From assembly GCF_049933045.1 (NCBI RefSeq), contig NZ_CP187926.1, positions 3,348,001 to 3,412,000 of the forward strand: a DNA stretch of 64,000 nt. Direction: 5' to 3'. Shown here one piece after another: positions 1-8,541 of this stretch; position 1 is the stretch's first letter, and the number at the start of each line of letters is the position of its first letter. The DNA comes from Pseudocolwellia sp049933045. GTDB taxonomy: Bacteria > Pseudomonadota > Gammaproteobacteria > Enterobacterales > Alteromonadaceae. The notes below the pieces were generated by a model. The model was not told the DNA's origin and made no database searches. It saw only the letters and a program-made list of their open reading frames with translations. Made by a program: the position numbers and the translations under genes.

Positions 1-1
1 T

Positions 2-805
2 CAACAAAACACTGCAGCAGTAAAAGAATTATTCAACCATATTTGGAATAACTACCTAGAAGTTACACCTTCGGCTTTAAAAATTCATGATCTGTTATCA
101 TCTGGAAATGATTTAATTAATGACCACGTAGCTTACAGGACCTTTAATACTGCAAAAGTTAATATGAGTAAGCTAGCAGATCACTTAATCGCTTTAGGTT
201 ACAAAGAAGGTGGTGAATATCACTTCGAAGCTAAAAAACTCTATGCTAAACATTACGAGCACAGCGATAGCACTTTGCCTAAAGTATTTGTGAGCGAATT
301 GTTAGTCGAGAAATTCCCACAAGCAATACAAAATATTATTGGAAAAATGGTTGATTCTATCGATGCAAACGCGACCAATAAAAGTAGCTTCTTGTATTCA
401 GGTACGCATTGGCGAGTAAGCTATGCTGACTACCAAACATTATTAGCAGAAAGTGAATATGCCGCTTGGATGGCTGCATGGGGTTATAGAGCCAATCATT
501 TTACAGTAAGCATTAACCACTTAGAAAACTTTGATGATATTGAAAACGTAAACACTGCAGTGAAGAATGGTGGATTCTCTTTAAATACATCAGGTGGCGA
601 GATCAAAGGTGATAAAACGGTCATGCTTGAGCAATCGTCAACTATTGCAGATAAAGCTGAGGTTGCCTTTACTGACCAAACAGTATTAATTCCAAGTTGT
701 TTTTATGAGTTTGCTAAAAGATATCCTTTAGCGAATGGCGAGCTATACACAGGCTTTGTTGCAGCTTCAGCTGATAAAATTTTTGAAAGTACGAATGCTA
801 GTTAA
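2..805 (+). CDS. DUF1338 family protein (2-oxoadipate dioxygenase/decarboxylase-like), 5' end outside window
   Basis: The reading frame is open from base 2 and runs to a TAA at 803-805, so the gene enters the window from the left; about 267 residues are visible and only a few are probably missing. The product looks like the DUF1338 family, whose characterised members (HglS/YdcJ type) are Fe(II)-dependent and convert 2-oxoadipate to 2-hydroxyglutarate in lysine breakdown. Visible family features are the N-terminal NDHVAYRTF block with its metal-binding His, a second His in ANHFTVSINH, and a Glu-containing PSCFYEFAKRYP block. An ATG at 164 lies after the first conserved block and is not the true start. 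The substrate of this short family version is not known to me. Confidence 0.75.
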   Translation, partial: QQNTAAVKELFNHIWNNYLEVTPSALKIHDLLSSGNDLINDHVAYRTFNTAKVNMSKLADHLIALGYKEGGEYHFEAKKLYAKHYEHSDSTLPKVFVSELLVEKFPQAIQNIIGKMVDSIDANATNKSSFLYSGTHWRVSYADYQTLLAESEYAAWMAAWGYRANHFTVSINHLENFDDIENVNTAVKNGGFSLNTSGGEIKGDKTVMLEQSSTIADKAEVAFTDQTVLIPSCFYEFAKRYPLANGELYTGFVAASADKIFESTNAS

Positions 806-829
806 ATAAACTATTTGCTCAAGTGCTAA

Positions 830-867
830 AGATTACTATATGTCTTAAATATTGAATATAGTAATCT
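830..867. repeat. Perfect 12-bp inverted repeat after the DUF1338 gene
   Basis: Arms AGATTACTATAT (830-841) and ATATAGTAATCT (856-867) flank a 14-base loop. It sits between the DUF1338 stop and the next gene start at 898 and may act as a weak transcription or RNA-end signal. No T-run follows, so a factor-independent terminator is not well supported. Confidence 0.5.
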
Positions 868-897
868 AGTATGAATAGATTTATTAAAGGATAAGCT

Positions 898-2337
898 TTG
901 AATATTACTGAAATTGGAAATAGCGTTGTAAAAGACGTACAAACTAGAAACCATAAAAGTGCTGCAGAAAAAATTCAATCCCTTTTAGATTGTAACGCTG
1001 ATCTTAAAGAAAAATGGGGAGCTATAACTCGCCTAGCGGTTACAATAGGTGAACTTGAACAAGCAAAAGCTGCTAGCCAAAAATTTCTAGAACTTGCTCC
1101 AGATGAACCTCGACGTATAATTCAATGTGCGGCAATATTAGCAGAGATTAGGCAAGCAGATGCTGCGATTAATATGGTACTGCCTCTTTTAGAGAAAAGT
1201 AGAACGTCCGATGTTTTACATTTTTTAGGAACTGTTTATACGCAAGTTGGGCAAGTAGAACTAGCTGAAAAATACCTTACCGAACTTTTAGAAAAGAGTC
1301 CTAATTCTGGTATTTCTTGGTTAACACTTTCAGCAATCCACCATTTTAATGAGCAAGAAGCATTATTTACACAATTAAATGCAATTCAAAATACTCAGAC
1401 TAAAGTACCTCCCTACTGGTTTGCTCTAGGAAAAGCATGCTTAGACATAGGTAATGAAAAGTTAGCTTTTTCACATTTTAAAAAAGCAAATCAGCTAATG
1501 AAAAACACTCAATATATTCCAAACCAGCATAGAAAGTTTGTTGATGAAATAATTGAAAACCAAAATACACAATTCTTTGAAAATATAACACCTACAGAGA
1601 AAAGCGATAAAGCAGATCCTATATTTATAATTGGACTTCCTCGCAGTGGAACAACTTTACTTCAACAAATGCTTAGTGCACATAGTAAGTTAAATGAAGG
1701 CGGAGAATTAAAGTGTTTAACTTACCCTACGTCAGAAGTTGGACAAGCACATATAAACAATGTAAATAACTTAGATAGTGAAGAACAAAAAAGTCTATTT
1801 GATAAGTTCAGAACTGATTATTTTTATTATTTAGAGCAACAGATTGACTCTGTATTACCGTGTATTGATAAATCATTAGACTTAAATCATCACTTAGGTG
1901 TCATCACGAAATCATTTCCTAATGCTCCTATCATCAGAATAATCAGAGATTCGAAAGATACGGCTTGGTCATGCTACAGAGCTTTTTTCAACCAAGGGAT
2001 ATCTTGGAGCTATGACTTAGAAAGCATTGCTGAATACTTTTATCATGAGAATAGATTATCGGAACATTGGTCAACCCTTATAAATAAGAGGATCCTTGAG
2101 ATTTCATACGAAGAACTTGTTAATAATCCGACAGAAACATTAACAAAATGCTTAAACTATATAGGATTAACTTTTGAAAATGATATGTTATCTTTTTACA
2201 AGAAAAATAGCTTAATACAAACATCTAGCGTGAAACAAGCAAGAAGCCCTATCAATACAAATTCGGTGAACAGTGCTAAACCTATCACTGAAGAGCTCAA
2301 AGCCTTTACTAATCGTTATGAATTGTTATCAAAATAG
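898..2337 (+). CDS. TPR-repeat sulfotransferase family protein
   Basis: A 479-residue protein with a helical TPR-like N-terminal half (about residues 1-215; repeats resembling A.L....P....) followed by a sulfotransferase domain. The 5'-phosphosulfate-binding loop of the PAPS site is seen at about residue 241 (PIFIIGLPRSGTT), and a 3'-phosphate-binding segment at about residue 346 (RIIRDSKDTAWSCYRAFF). Proteins of this layout transfer sulfate from PAPS to a carbohydrate or protein acceptor; the acceptor cannot be read here. The start is TTG at 898, chosen because an AAAGG Shine-Dalgarno sequence at 886-890 is correctly spaced and no good ATG is nearby. The gene stands alone between an inverted repeat and a hairpin terminator. 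Confidence 0.8.
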   Translation: MNITEIGNSVVKDVQTRNHKSAAEKIQSLLDCNADLKEKWGAITRLAVTIGELEQAKAASQKFLELAPDEPRRIIQCAAILAEIRQADAAINMVLPLLEKSRTSDVLHFLGTVYTQVGQVELAEKYLTELLEKSPNSGISWLTLSAIHHFNEQEALFTQLNAIQNTQTKVPPYWFALGKACLDIGNEKLAFSHFKKANQLMKNTQYIPNQHRKFVDEIIENQNTQFFENITPTEKSDKADPIFIIGLPRSGTTLLQQMLSAHSKLNEGGELKCLTYPTSEVGQAHINNVNNLDSEEQKSLFDKFRTDYFYYLEQQIDSVLPCIDKSLDLNHHLGVITKSFPNAPIIRIIRDSKDTAWSCYRAFFNQGISWSYDLESIAEYFYHENRLSEHWSTLINKRILEISYEELVNNPTETLTKCLNYIGLTFENDMLSFYKKNSLIQTSSVKQARSPINTNSVNSAKPITEELKAFTNRYELLSK

Positions 2338-2416
2338 AAATGACTATTTATATTAAGCGAGATATATAGTGAGGAATAAGGGCTAAATACATCACAAAAA
2401 TTAGTTAAATTATTTA

Positions 2417-2448
2417 AATAAGGCTCCTTATCTTATGGGTGCCTTATT
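2417..2448 (+). terminator. Probable terminator of the sulfotransferase gene
   Basis: Arms AATAAGGC (2417-2424) and GCCTTATT (2441-2448) form a stem, followed by ATTATTTA. The tail is only moderately T-rich. The rest of 2338-2687 holds no gene that I can recognise, apart from this hairpin and the receptor terminator on the other strand. Confidence 0.5.
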
Positions 2449-2624
2449 ATTTAGCCAATAGATAAATCAGGTTTTCAAATCTACATTAATGAATTTTTCT
2501 TATCTTCATTTCATGACACAATCGATATTAAAACACGTATCAATAAGCCCTTGTCAGTTTCCCTCTTTAAATTCAGCATAAAATAAATTACTCATCTAAC
2601 AGTCAAAGTTAATAATCTAGACAT

Positions 2625-2658
2625 AAAAAATGCCGTTCACAATAAAGTGAACGGCATT
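2625..2658 (-). terminator. Rho-independent terminator of the TonB-dependent receptor gene
   Basis: A 12-bp perfect stem, aatgccgttcac (2629-2640) and gtgaacggcatt (2647-2658), with a 6-base loop. On the minus strand it is followed by six T residues (2625-2630 read in reverse), immediately downstream of the receptor stop codon at 2688. Confidence 0.9.
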
Positions 2659-2687
2659 ACTTGGTTAGTAATATTAACTAAATAATA

Positions 2688-5618
2688 TTAGAAACGTAAT
2701 GATGCACTCAAACGCACATAACGTGGTGTTTGGTGGTTATCAGCATAACCATAATATTCGTCAGCAGGTTGTTGACCTATACCTACGAAACCTGCATCTT
2801 CTGAATCTGCAACTTCGTAAATTTGTCTTACAGTATCATTGTTAAAGATGTTGAATACATCTAATGAGAATGTAACATCCGCACCGTTTATCTCGGTTAA
2901 GTATTTAGCATTTACATCAATGTTCCAATAACTAGGTAAGTTACCTAAAGAACCACGAGCAACTCTTTCACCATTTTGGTAAAAAGCTTCACTATCGTAT
3001 GCTTGAGCAAATACATCTGTTGGATGATAGCCAAATGCATTCTTAGGACGACCAGATTGCCATACAAAGTTAGCACCTACTAAGAAGTTTTCAGTAACTT
3101 GATAGCCACCAAATAATTTAACTTGATGTCTTCTATCGTTAGGTAGGTTACCGTTAGCGCCATCAGTTAAGCCAGGTTGGTCAAAGTTAGTTGTTAAACC
3201 TGCATCATCTTGTCCATTATCTGAACGAACTGCGCCTTCTGTATTACCCCAACTATGTGACCAAGTGTATGAACCTTTTAACATCCATACGCCATCCCAT
3301 GCACGGTCAAAAGTAATATCAACAGAACCGTATTGACGCTTAGCTTCAGGGTAGCCTAAGTCAGCTGCAGAAATTGTGTATTCTTGGTTAAGTAACGGGC
3401 CATCGCCATCAGGGTCAGTTGTAAATGTTAAATCTGTACCTGGATTTGTTAATACGTAATAATGGAAACCAGTACATACTGTACAAGAAGAACCGAAGTC
3501 TCTCTCTAAGTAGTCGTTAAAACCTTTATCGATAGCGATATCTTCTAAAGAAGTATCTAAGTTACGGTAAGTAGCTCGAACACCAATAGTCCATTCTTCG
3601 TTAACCATAGTTTCATAACCAATGATTATCTCTTCTTGGAACATAGGTTCAATAGTTGAATCTACTAATTCTCTTGTATCGGCTACTGTTCCGTTACCAA
3701 ATACTGAAGTTCCATCTAATTGATCTGGATGGTCAGCAATTGTTCCTGAAACAGCAGAAAAATAATCATTAGTAGGTAAAGAGTTAGCATCTAAACCATC
3801 TAAAGCAAAGTTACGTGATGTATATAATTCTGCACCAGCCATACGTAGGTTAGTGTTTGCAGCAACAGGTAAGAAGTAATGACCATAATGAGCGTATAAC
3901 TTACTCTCTCCATCACCATTGATATCCCAAGCAGCACCTAAACGAGGAGCTAATTGATTATCTACTTTAATAAATGATTCACCGTCAATATTTTTATTAT
4001 TGAAAGTTTCATTACGTAAACCTAATGTTAAAACAACATCATCAGTTACTTGCCATGTATCTTCAATATAAATTGCGCTAGTTATAGTCTCGAAAGAACC
4101 ATTATTAGTACGTTCTCTTAAACGGTAATATTCGTCACCTTCAGCTAAAGCACCATCAAAAGCACCACCTTCACCTGCAGTATAATAACGGTAGTAACCA
4201 CCACCACCAGAATATTGTTCAATATTGTTTATTGAGTTTTCTTCGTAATCAACACCAAATCTTAATGAGTGATCACCTATATAGTAATCAACATCTAGAC
4301 GGAATGCTTTACGCTCATCATCCGCTTCAACAACGTTTGCAGTAGCCCAACAACCTAATTTAGTTAAACCGCCATCTCTTGAATCATATATCCATGGACA
4401 ATCAGCATCAAATTCACTTGAATCAGTACGATCGTAACGGTTAAGACCAACTAACGCGCTTACTTGTAAGTCATCTGAAATAATAGATGTGTATTTTAAT
4501 GCTACGTTCAAACCACCACGACTTTCTTCTGATGCTGCAGGGTCAATAGTTGATTGTGTTGATTGAACCCAAGTAGATGTAACAACATCAGTTTCACGTT
4601 CATCACTAAAAGCAGTTAATTCAACAATATTATCATCGTTAATATACCAATCAACATTTAAGCCCCAGAATAAAGATTCTGTTTCTCTCTCAAAGTAGCT
4701 AGAGCCACCTAATGTTGAAGTGTTATATGCAGATTCACTCTTAGTTGGGTTTAATAGTACGTAATAGAATAATTCATCTTCAATTAAAGCACCTGATGCT
4801 GAAATATTGAAATCATACTCGTCAACTTCATCCTGGTCGTTAATCTGAATTAATTCACCAGAGTTATTATAAACGTTAGGCTTATCAGCTCTTAATGAAT
4901 CAGGTTCAAAAAATGCTGAGAAAGTATATTTACTTTCATTACCACCAGATTTTGTAATCGCTGAAACTACACCACCAGTTGAACGGCCGTACTCAGCTCC
5001 ATAACCACCACTTTTAACTTCAAATTGCTCATAGAATTCAAATGGAACTTGTGAGCCACCTAAACCGTTACGGAAGTTAGTTGTGTTCAAACCATTGATG
5101 TAATATGCATTTTCACCAACTGAAGAACCACCAAAAGAAGCTAAACTACCATCGCCTTCAAATGCAGAATCACCTTGGTTTACACCTGGAGCTAATAAAG
5201 CTACCGAGGTAATATCTCTTGAAATTGGTAGTCTATCAATAGTTTCACTATCAATTAGCATTACTGATTCAGCACTAGTAGCATCAATCATAGCTACTGA
5301 TGAACCTGTAACTTCGATTACTTCAGTATTACTTCTAACGTTAAGGTCAATATTTGCATTTTGGCCAATTACAACTCTTACAGTTGAAATGTTTGAAGAA
5401 CCAAAACCGTCTTTTGTTGCTGATACTTCATAAGTACCTGCTGGTAATAAAGGAAAACGGTAGTTACCTTCAGAATCACTTTCAACACTACGCGTTAAAC
5501 CAGTGTTTTTGTTCTTGATAACTACAGTAGCTTGGCCAATAGTGTTGCCACTTGAAGTAACAGCTTGACCAACTAGTCCACCTTGAGTATTAGATGCAGC
5601 AATAGCTGGTAAAGCCAT
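2688..5618 (-). CDS. Oar-like TonB-dependent outer-membrane receptor; signal peptide region out of frame
   Basis: A 976-residue outer-membrane protein: carboxypeptidase-regulatory-like (CarboxypepD_reg) domain at about residues 10-90, a plug domain at about 110-225 (ESVMLIDSETIDRLPISRDI), then a long beta barrel ending in the typical terminal Phe (LSASLRF). Such receptors import large substrates using TonB energy; the substrate is unknown. The frame from the ATG at 5618 lacks a full signal peptide. A better start, ATG at 5686-5688, begins a textbook signal peptide (MKNNLSKTFK...) but reads out of frame after an AAAA run (5658-5661). Removing one base there gives a continuous protein of about 999 residues with the hydrophobic stretch and AIAAS cleavage region. 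Strand and family are sure; the start region is either a sequence error or a real frameshift. A TATAAT box at 5724-5729 could be the promoter. Confidence 0.85.
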   Translation of the reverse strand: MALPAIAASNTQGGLVGQAVTSSGNTIGQATVVIKNKNTGLTRSVESDSEGNYRFPLLPAGTYEVSATKDGFGSSNISTVRVVIGQNANIDLNVRSNTEVIEVTGSSVAMIDATSAESVMLIDSETIDRLPISRDITSVALLAPGVNQGDSAFEGDGSLASFGGSSVGENAYYINGLNTTNFRNGLGGSQVPFEFYEQFEVKSGGYGAEYGRSTGGVVSAITKSGGNESKYTFSAFFEPDSLRADKPNVYNNSGELIQINDQDEVDEYDFNISASGALIEDELFYYVLLNPTKSESAYNTSTLGGSSYFERETESLFWGLNVDWYINDDNIVELTAFSDERETDVVTSTWVQSTQSTIDPAASEESRGGLNVALKYTSIISDDLQVSALVGLNRYDRTDSSEFDADCPWIYDSRDGGLTKLGCWATANVVEADDERKAFRLDVDYYIGDHSLRFGVDYEENSINNIEQYSGGGGYYRYYTAGEGGAFDGALAEGDEYYRLRERTNNGSFETITSAIYIEDTWQVTDDVVLTLGLRNETFNNKNIDGESFIKVDNQLAPRLGAAWDINGDGESKLYAHYGHYFLPVAANTNLRMAGAELYTSRNFALDGLDANSLPTNDYFSAVSGTIADHPDQLDGTSVFGNGTVADTRELVDSTIEPMFQEEIIIGYETMVNEEWTIGVRATYRNLDTSLEDIAIDKGFNDYLERDFGSSCTVCTGFHYYVLTNPGTDLTFTTDPDGDGPLLNQEYTISAADLGYPEAKRQYGSVDITFDRAWDGVWMLKGSYTWSHSWGNTEGAVRSDNGQDDAGLTTNFDQPGLTDGANGNLPNDRRHQVKLFGGYQVTENFLVGANFVWQSGRPKNAFGYHPTDVFAQAYDSEAFYQNGERVARGSLGNLPSYWNIDVNAKYLTEINGADVTFSLDVFNIFNNDTVRQIYEVADSEDAGFVGIGQQPADEYYGYADNHQTPRYVRLSASLRF

Positions 5619-5739
5619 GCCTAAAGATACTGAAACTGCTAAGGCAGTAACTGATTCTTTTAAATGTTTTAGATAAATTATTTTTCATGTTTATTTTTTC
5701 TCTTTTTAATTAAGAATTAAATTATTATAAATGAACTAA

Positions 5740-5879
5740 TCATCGCGCTACACTTTGACCAACTGGTCCACCTTTATAAAGGCTATTCCAGCTATGGCTA
5801 GAAAAGCCATACCTAATACTACAGGGGCAACCAGTAAAGTGATTGTTCTAGTAAATATTTTAAATAAATTGTTTTTAAT
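5740..5879 (-). pseudogene. Decayed second copy of the TonB-receptor signal-peptide region
   Basis: Read on the minus strand from an ATT at 5877-5879, the sequence encodes KNNLFKIFTRTITLL, then a hydrophobic stretch with LGMAFLAIAG, closely matching the signal peptide of the receptor just downstream (KNNLSKTF..., LGMALPAIAA). In another frame, GGPVGQSV matches the receptor's GGLVGQAV, followed by a TGA at 5740-5742. The start codon is ATT instead of ATG and the frame is broken. It looks like the remnant of a tandem duplication or of a lost neighbouring receptor gene. Confidence 0.6.
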
Positions 5880-6197
5880 TTTATTACTCTTCGTTAAATA
5901 GTAATAATCTTATAAACAAATTCATGTGATCTATAACTGTGTCATAAATCGCAATAACTCCACATTTTGCCGACAATAAAACCAAAATTCAATGATTTTA
6001 CGACAAAAATACAATTAATCACGATAAACAATAGATCATTACCTATGCTATTTTAACTAAATTTCTGTTATGTACACATGATAAAAAATACATTGACTAA
6101 CCCACTTATATCTTTTATATGCTATTTACGACATAATAGAATAAGCTAAATACAACAATTTATAAACCACATTTAACTATAGACTAGATTTTATAAA
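5880..6197. other. Intergenic stretch with no recognisable gene
   Basis: About 320 bp of very AT-rich DNA between the receptor remnant and the small plus-strand gene at 6198. It must hold the promoter for the plus-strand pair. I see no convincing -35/-10 pair, repeat or RNA gene. Confidence 0.4.
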
Positions 6198-6551
6198 ATG
6201 GTAACTGATCAAAATGGCTATATTCACTTAATTGAATACTTGACCAAACATTTAAGTTTATTCGAGAACATAACTAATGCTCAAAATTCTTCATCATCAA
6301 CAATAATAGAAACTATTGAAGAGGAGTTAGGCTGTCAAATAATCAATGTTTGCACTCAGAATCAGAAACTTTCATTTAGTCAACGAAATGCTATTGTTCG
6401 TGAAGTTGATTCAATTCTATACGATTTAGAAGAAATACTTTCAGCTGTATTGAATAATAAAATAACGAAAGAACAAACAACATTCATCAAAGAGTTTTCA
6501 ATCTTAATAAAGAATTTATTTGATGAAGCAATAACTTACGAAGAAATATAA
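6198..6551 (+). CDS. Small acidic protein, resembles DUF3802 family
   Basis: A 117-residue, probably soluble and mostly alpha-helical protein with no signal peptide or membrane segment. The N-terminus (MVTDQNGYIHLIEYLT) and overall length resemble the DUF3802 family of marine gammaproteobacteria, which has no known function; this assignment is from memory and is moderate. It ends 14 bp before the OsmC-like gene, whose own Shine-Dalgarno sequence (AGGAA) lies in the gap, so the two are probably co-transcribed. Confidence 0.6.
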   Translation: MVTDQNGYIHLIEYLTKHLSLFENITNAQNSSSSTIIETIEEELGCQIINVCTQNQKLSFSQRNAIVREVDSILYDLEEILSAVLNNKITKEQTTFIKEFSILIKNLFDEAITYEEI

Positions 6552-6565
6552 CACTAGGAATAAAA

Positions 6566-6976
6566 ATGAAAGCAGTTGTAAAATGGGCTAACGAAGGATT
6601 ATTTATTGGCTATTCTGAGTCTGGTCACACTTTATTAATGGATACAGATGGTGGGAAATTAGCTCCAACACCATTGGAAAATGTATTAATTTCATTAGGT
6701 GGTTGTTCATCCGTTGATGTAGTGAGTATTTTAAAAAAGTCTAAGCAGGTTGTAACTACCTGTGAGGTAGAAATAGAAGGGCTAAGGGTTGATTCTGTAC
6801 CTAAGCTGATTTCTGATATTCATTTAAAGTTTATTATTACAGGTAATGGCATCAAAGATAAGCATGTTGAGCGTGCCGTTTCATTGTCTGCTGATAAGTA
6901 TTGTTCAGTTGCATTAATGTTAAATAAAAACGTTAATATTACTCATAGCTTTGAAGTAATATCTGAAGAAGTTTAG
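6566..6976 (+). CDS. OsmC/YhfA-like family protein
   Basis: A 136-residue OsmC-fold protein. The two family cysteines are present: C47 in LGGCSSVDV and C114 in DKYCSVALM, which in OsmC/Ohr proteins form the peroxide-reactive thiol pair. The sequence is closest to the YhfA branch, whose function is unknown, rather than Ohr. In enterobacteria yhfA sits beside prkB and crp, and here the next gene is prkB on the opposite strand, so the neighbourhood supports orthology. The start ATG at 6566 follows an AGGAA ribosome-binding site. Confidence 0.8.
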   Translation: MKAVVKWANEGLFIGYSESGHTLLMDTDGGKLAPTPLENVLISLGGCSSVDVVSILKKSKQVVTTCEVEIEGLRVDSVPKLISDIHLKFIITGNGIKDKHVERAVSLSADKYCSVALMLNKNVNITHSFEVISEEV

Positions 6977-7041
6977 CGCTTAGAATATTTAGCTCTTAAT
7001 CCAGATAGGTTTAAAACAATTTAATCTTTCAAACAAGTGTT

Positions 7042-7941
7042 TTATAAATCACTCATCCAATCTAATTGTTTATTTGCGACATCTTTTTTACGCATGAGTT
7101 CTTGAATCAATGGTGTTAGTAATAATTCCATTGCTAATCCCATCTTTCCACCTGGTACAACAAGTGTGTTCACACGTGACATAAAAGCACCATCGATCAT
7201 ACTGAGGTAGTAGGGAAAATCGACCTTTGTTCCCTCTCTAAATCGGATAACTACAAAACTTTCATCAAGTGTTGGTATAACTTTAGCGCTAAATGGATTA
7301 GATGTATCTACCGTAGGCACACGCTGAAAGTTAATATGTGTACGCGAGAATTGTGGTGTAATATATGAAATATAGTCTTCCATACTTTTAACAATACTTG
7401 CTGTAACCGCTTCTCGACTATGACCACGTTTATTGGTATCTCTTACTATCTTTTGTATCCACTCAAGATTAACAATAGGTACCATACCTATGAGTAAATC
7501 TACATGTTGAGCAACATCATTTTTTTCTGTTACTACACCGCCATGGAGTCCTTCATAGAAGAGTAAGTCTGTTCCCTCACCTAATCCCTCCCAAGGTGTA
7601 AAAGTACCAGGCATTTGGTTATAAGGGACGGCTTCATCGAAAGTATGTAAATATCTTCGCATTTTCCCCTTACCCGTTTCTGAGTAGTCTTTAAATAATG
7701 TTTCTAGAGCATCAAAATCATTCGCAGTATCACCGAAATAACTAATGTTTCGATTGTCTTCGCTGGCTTTTCTTTTCTCTAAATCCATTTCTTGTCTTGA
7801 ATAGCGATGAAAACTATCACCTTCCACTTTCGCCGAAGTAATACCTAAATATCTAAATATATGTTCAAAAGAATCTGTAGTCGTCGATGTTCCAGCTCCT
7901 GATGAACCAGTAACTGCAATTATAGGGTTTCTTGCTGACAT
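7042..7941 (-). CDS. prkB: Phosphoribulokinase-like protein
   Basis: A 299-residue phosphoribulokinase/uridine-kinase family protein with the P-loop GSSGAGTST at about residues 12-20 and conserved blocks EGDSFHRY and DLLFYEGLHGG. It resembles the proteobacterial PrkB found beside yhfA and crp, which occurs in organisms that have no Calvin cycle; its physiological role is not established. No RuBisCO or other CO2-fixation gene is in the window. It converges on the OsmC-like gene and reads away from the ribosomal cluster, separated from it by the rplQ terminator at 8044-8071. Confidence 0.85.
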   Translation of the reverse strand: MSARNPIIAVTGSSGAGTSTTTDSFEHIFRYLGITSAKVEGDSFHRYSRQEMDLEKRKASEDNRNISYFGDTANDFDALETLFKDYSETGKGKMRRYLHTFDEAVPYNQMPGTFTPWEGLGEGTDLLFYEGLHGGVVTEKNDVAQHVDLLIGMVPIVNLEWIQKIVRDTNKRGHSREAVTASIVKSMEDYISYITPQFSRTHINFQRVPTVDTSNPFSAKVIPTLDESFVVIRFREGTKVDFPYYLSMIDGAFMSRVNTLVVPGGKMGLAMELLLTPLIQELMRKKDVANKQLDWMSDL

Positions 7942-8043
7942 AAATGCTATCCAAAATAAGAAGGGTATTTGTTATACGAATAAAACTTTGTGGGGTCAAG
8001 TAATAGGAGATATTTTATTCTAAATTATATAACAATTAAAAAT

Positions 8044-8071
8044 AAAAAACGGAGCCTAAGCTCCGTTTTTT
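8044..8071 (-). terminator. Terminator of the alpha operon (after rplQ)
   Basis: GGAGC (8051-8055) and GCTCC (8060-8064) with flanking A- and T-runs form a stem that extends through C-G and A-T pairs, with a CTAA loop. On the minus strand the T-run lies directly after the stem, 28 bp beyond the rplQ stop codon. Confidence 0.9.
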
Positions 8072-8098
8072 AATACGAGAAACAATTCAATTTCTGAA

Positions 8099-8500
8099 TT
8101 ATGCTTCTGCGCTAACTTCTTCGATCACTTCGTCTTCAACTACTGGGCGATCTACAAGTTCTACATAAGCCATTGGCGCTTTATCACCAGTACGGAAACC
8201 ACATTTTAAAATGCGAGTGTAACCACCTGGACGTTCTTGGTAACGAGCACCAAGTTCATTAAATAAAATACCTACAACTTCTTTATCACGTGTGCGAGCA
8301 AATGCCAAACGGCGGTTTGCTACACTGTCGGTTTTGGCCAATGTAATTAGTGGCTCAACAACGCGACGTAATTCTTTAGCTTTAGCAACAGTCGTTTTAA
8401 TAACGCCGTGTTTAACTAAAGAACTTGCCATATTGCGGAACATCGCCTGGCGATGACTGCTATTACGGTTTAACTGGCGACCGCTTTTACGATGACGCAT
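8099..8500 (-). CDS. rplQ: 50S ribosomal protein L17
   Basis: A 133-residue protein starting MRHRKSGRQLNRNSSHRQAM, the hallmark N-terminus of bacterial L17, with an acidic C-terminal tail (VEDEVIEEVSAEA). L17 binds 23S rRNA near the peptide exit tunnel. It is the last gene of the alpha operon (rpsM-rpsK-rpsD-rpoA-rplQ), 41 bp after rpoA, and is followed by a strong terminator. Confidence 0.98.
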   Translation of the reverse strand: MRHRKSGRQLNRNSSHRQAMFRNMASSLVKHGVIKTTVAKAKELRRVVEPLITLAKTDSVANRRLAFARTRDKEVVGILFNELGARYQERPGGYTRILKCGFRTGDKAPMAYVELVDRPVVEDEVIEEVSAEA

Positions 8501-8541
8501 AAGTTAATCCTTATCTCAACTATTAAAAAACAATGATCGAA

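Noticed and set aside
7042..7941. PrkB as evidence of Calvin-cycle CO2 fixation
   Set aside because: This branch of the family is common in heterotrophic gammaproteobacteria beside yhfA, and no RuBisCO or other cycle gene is present.
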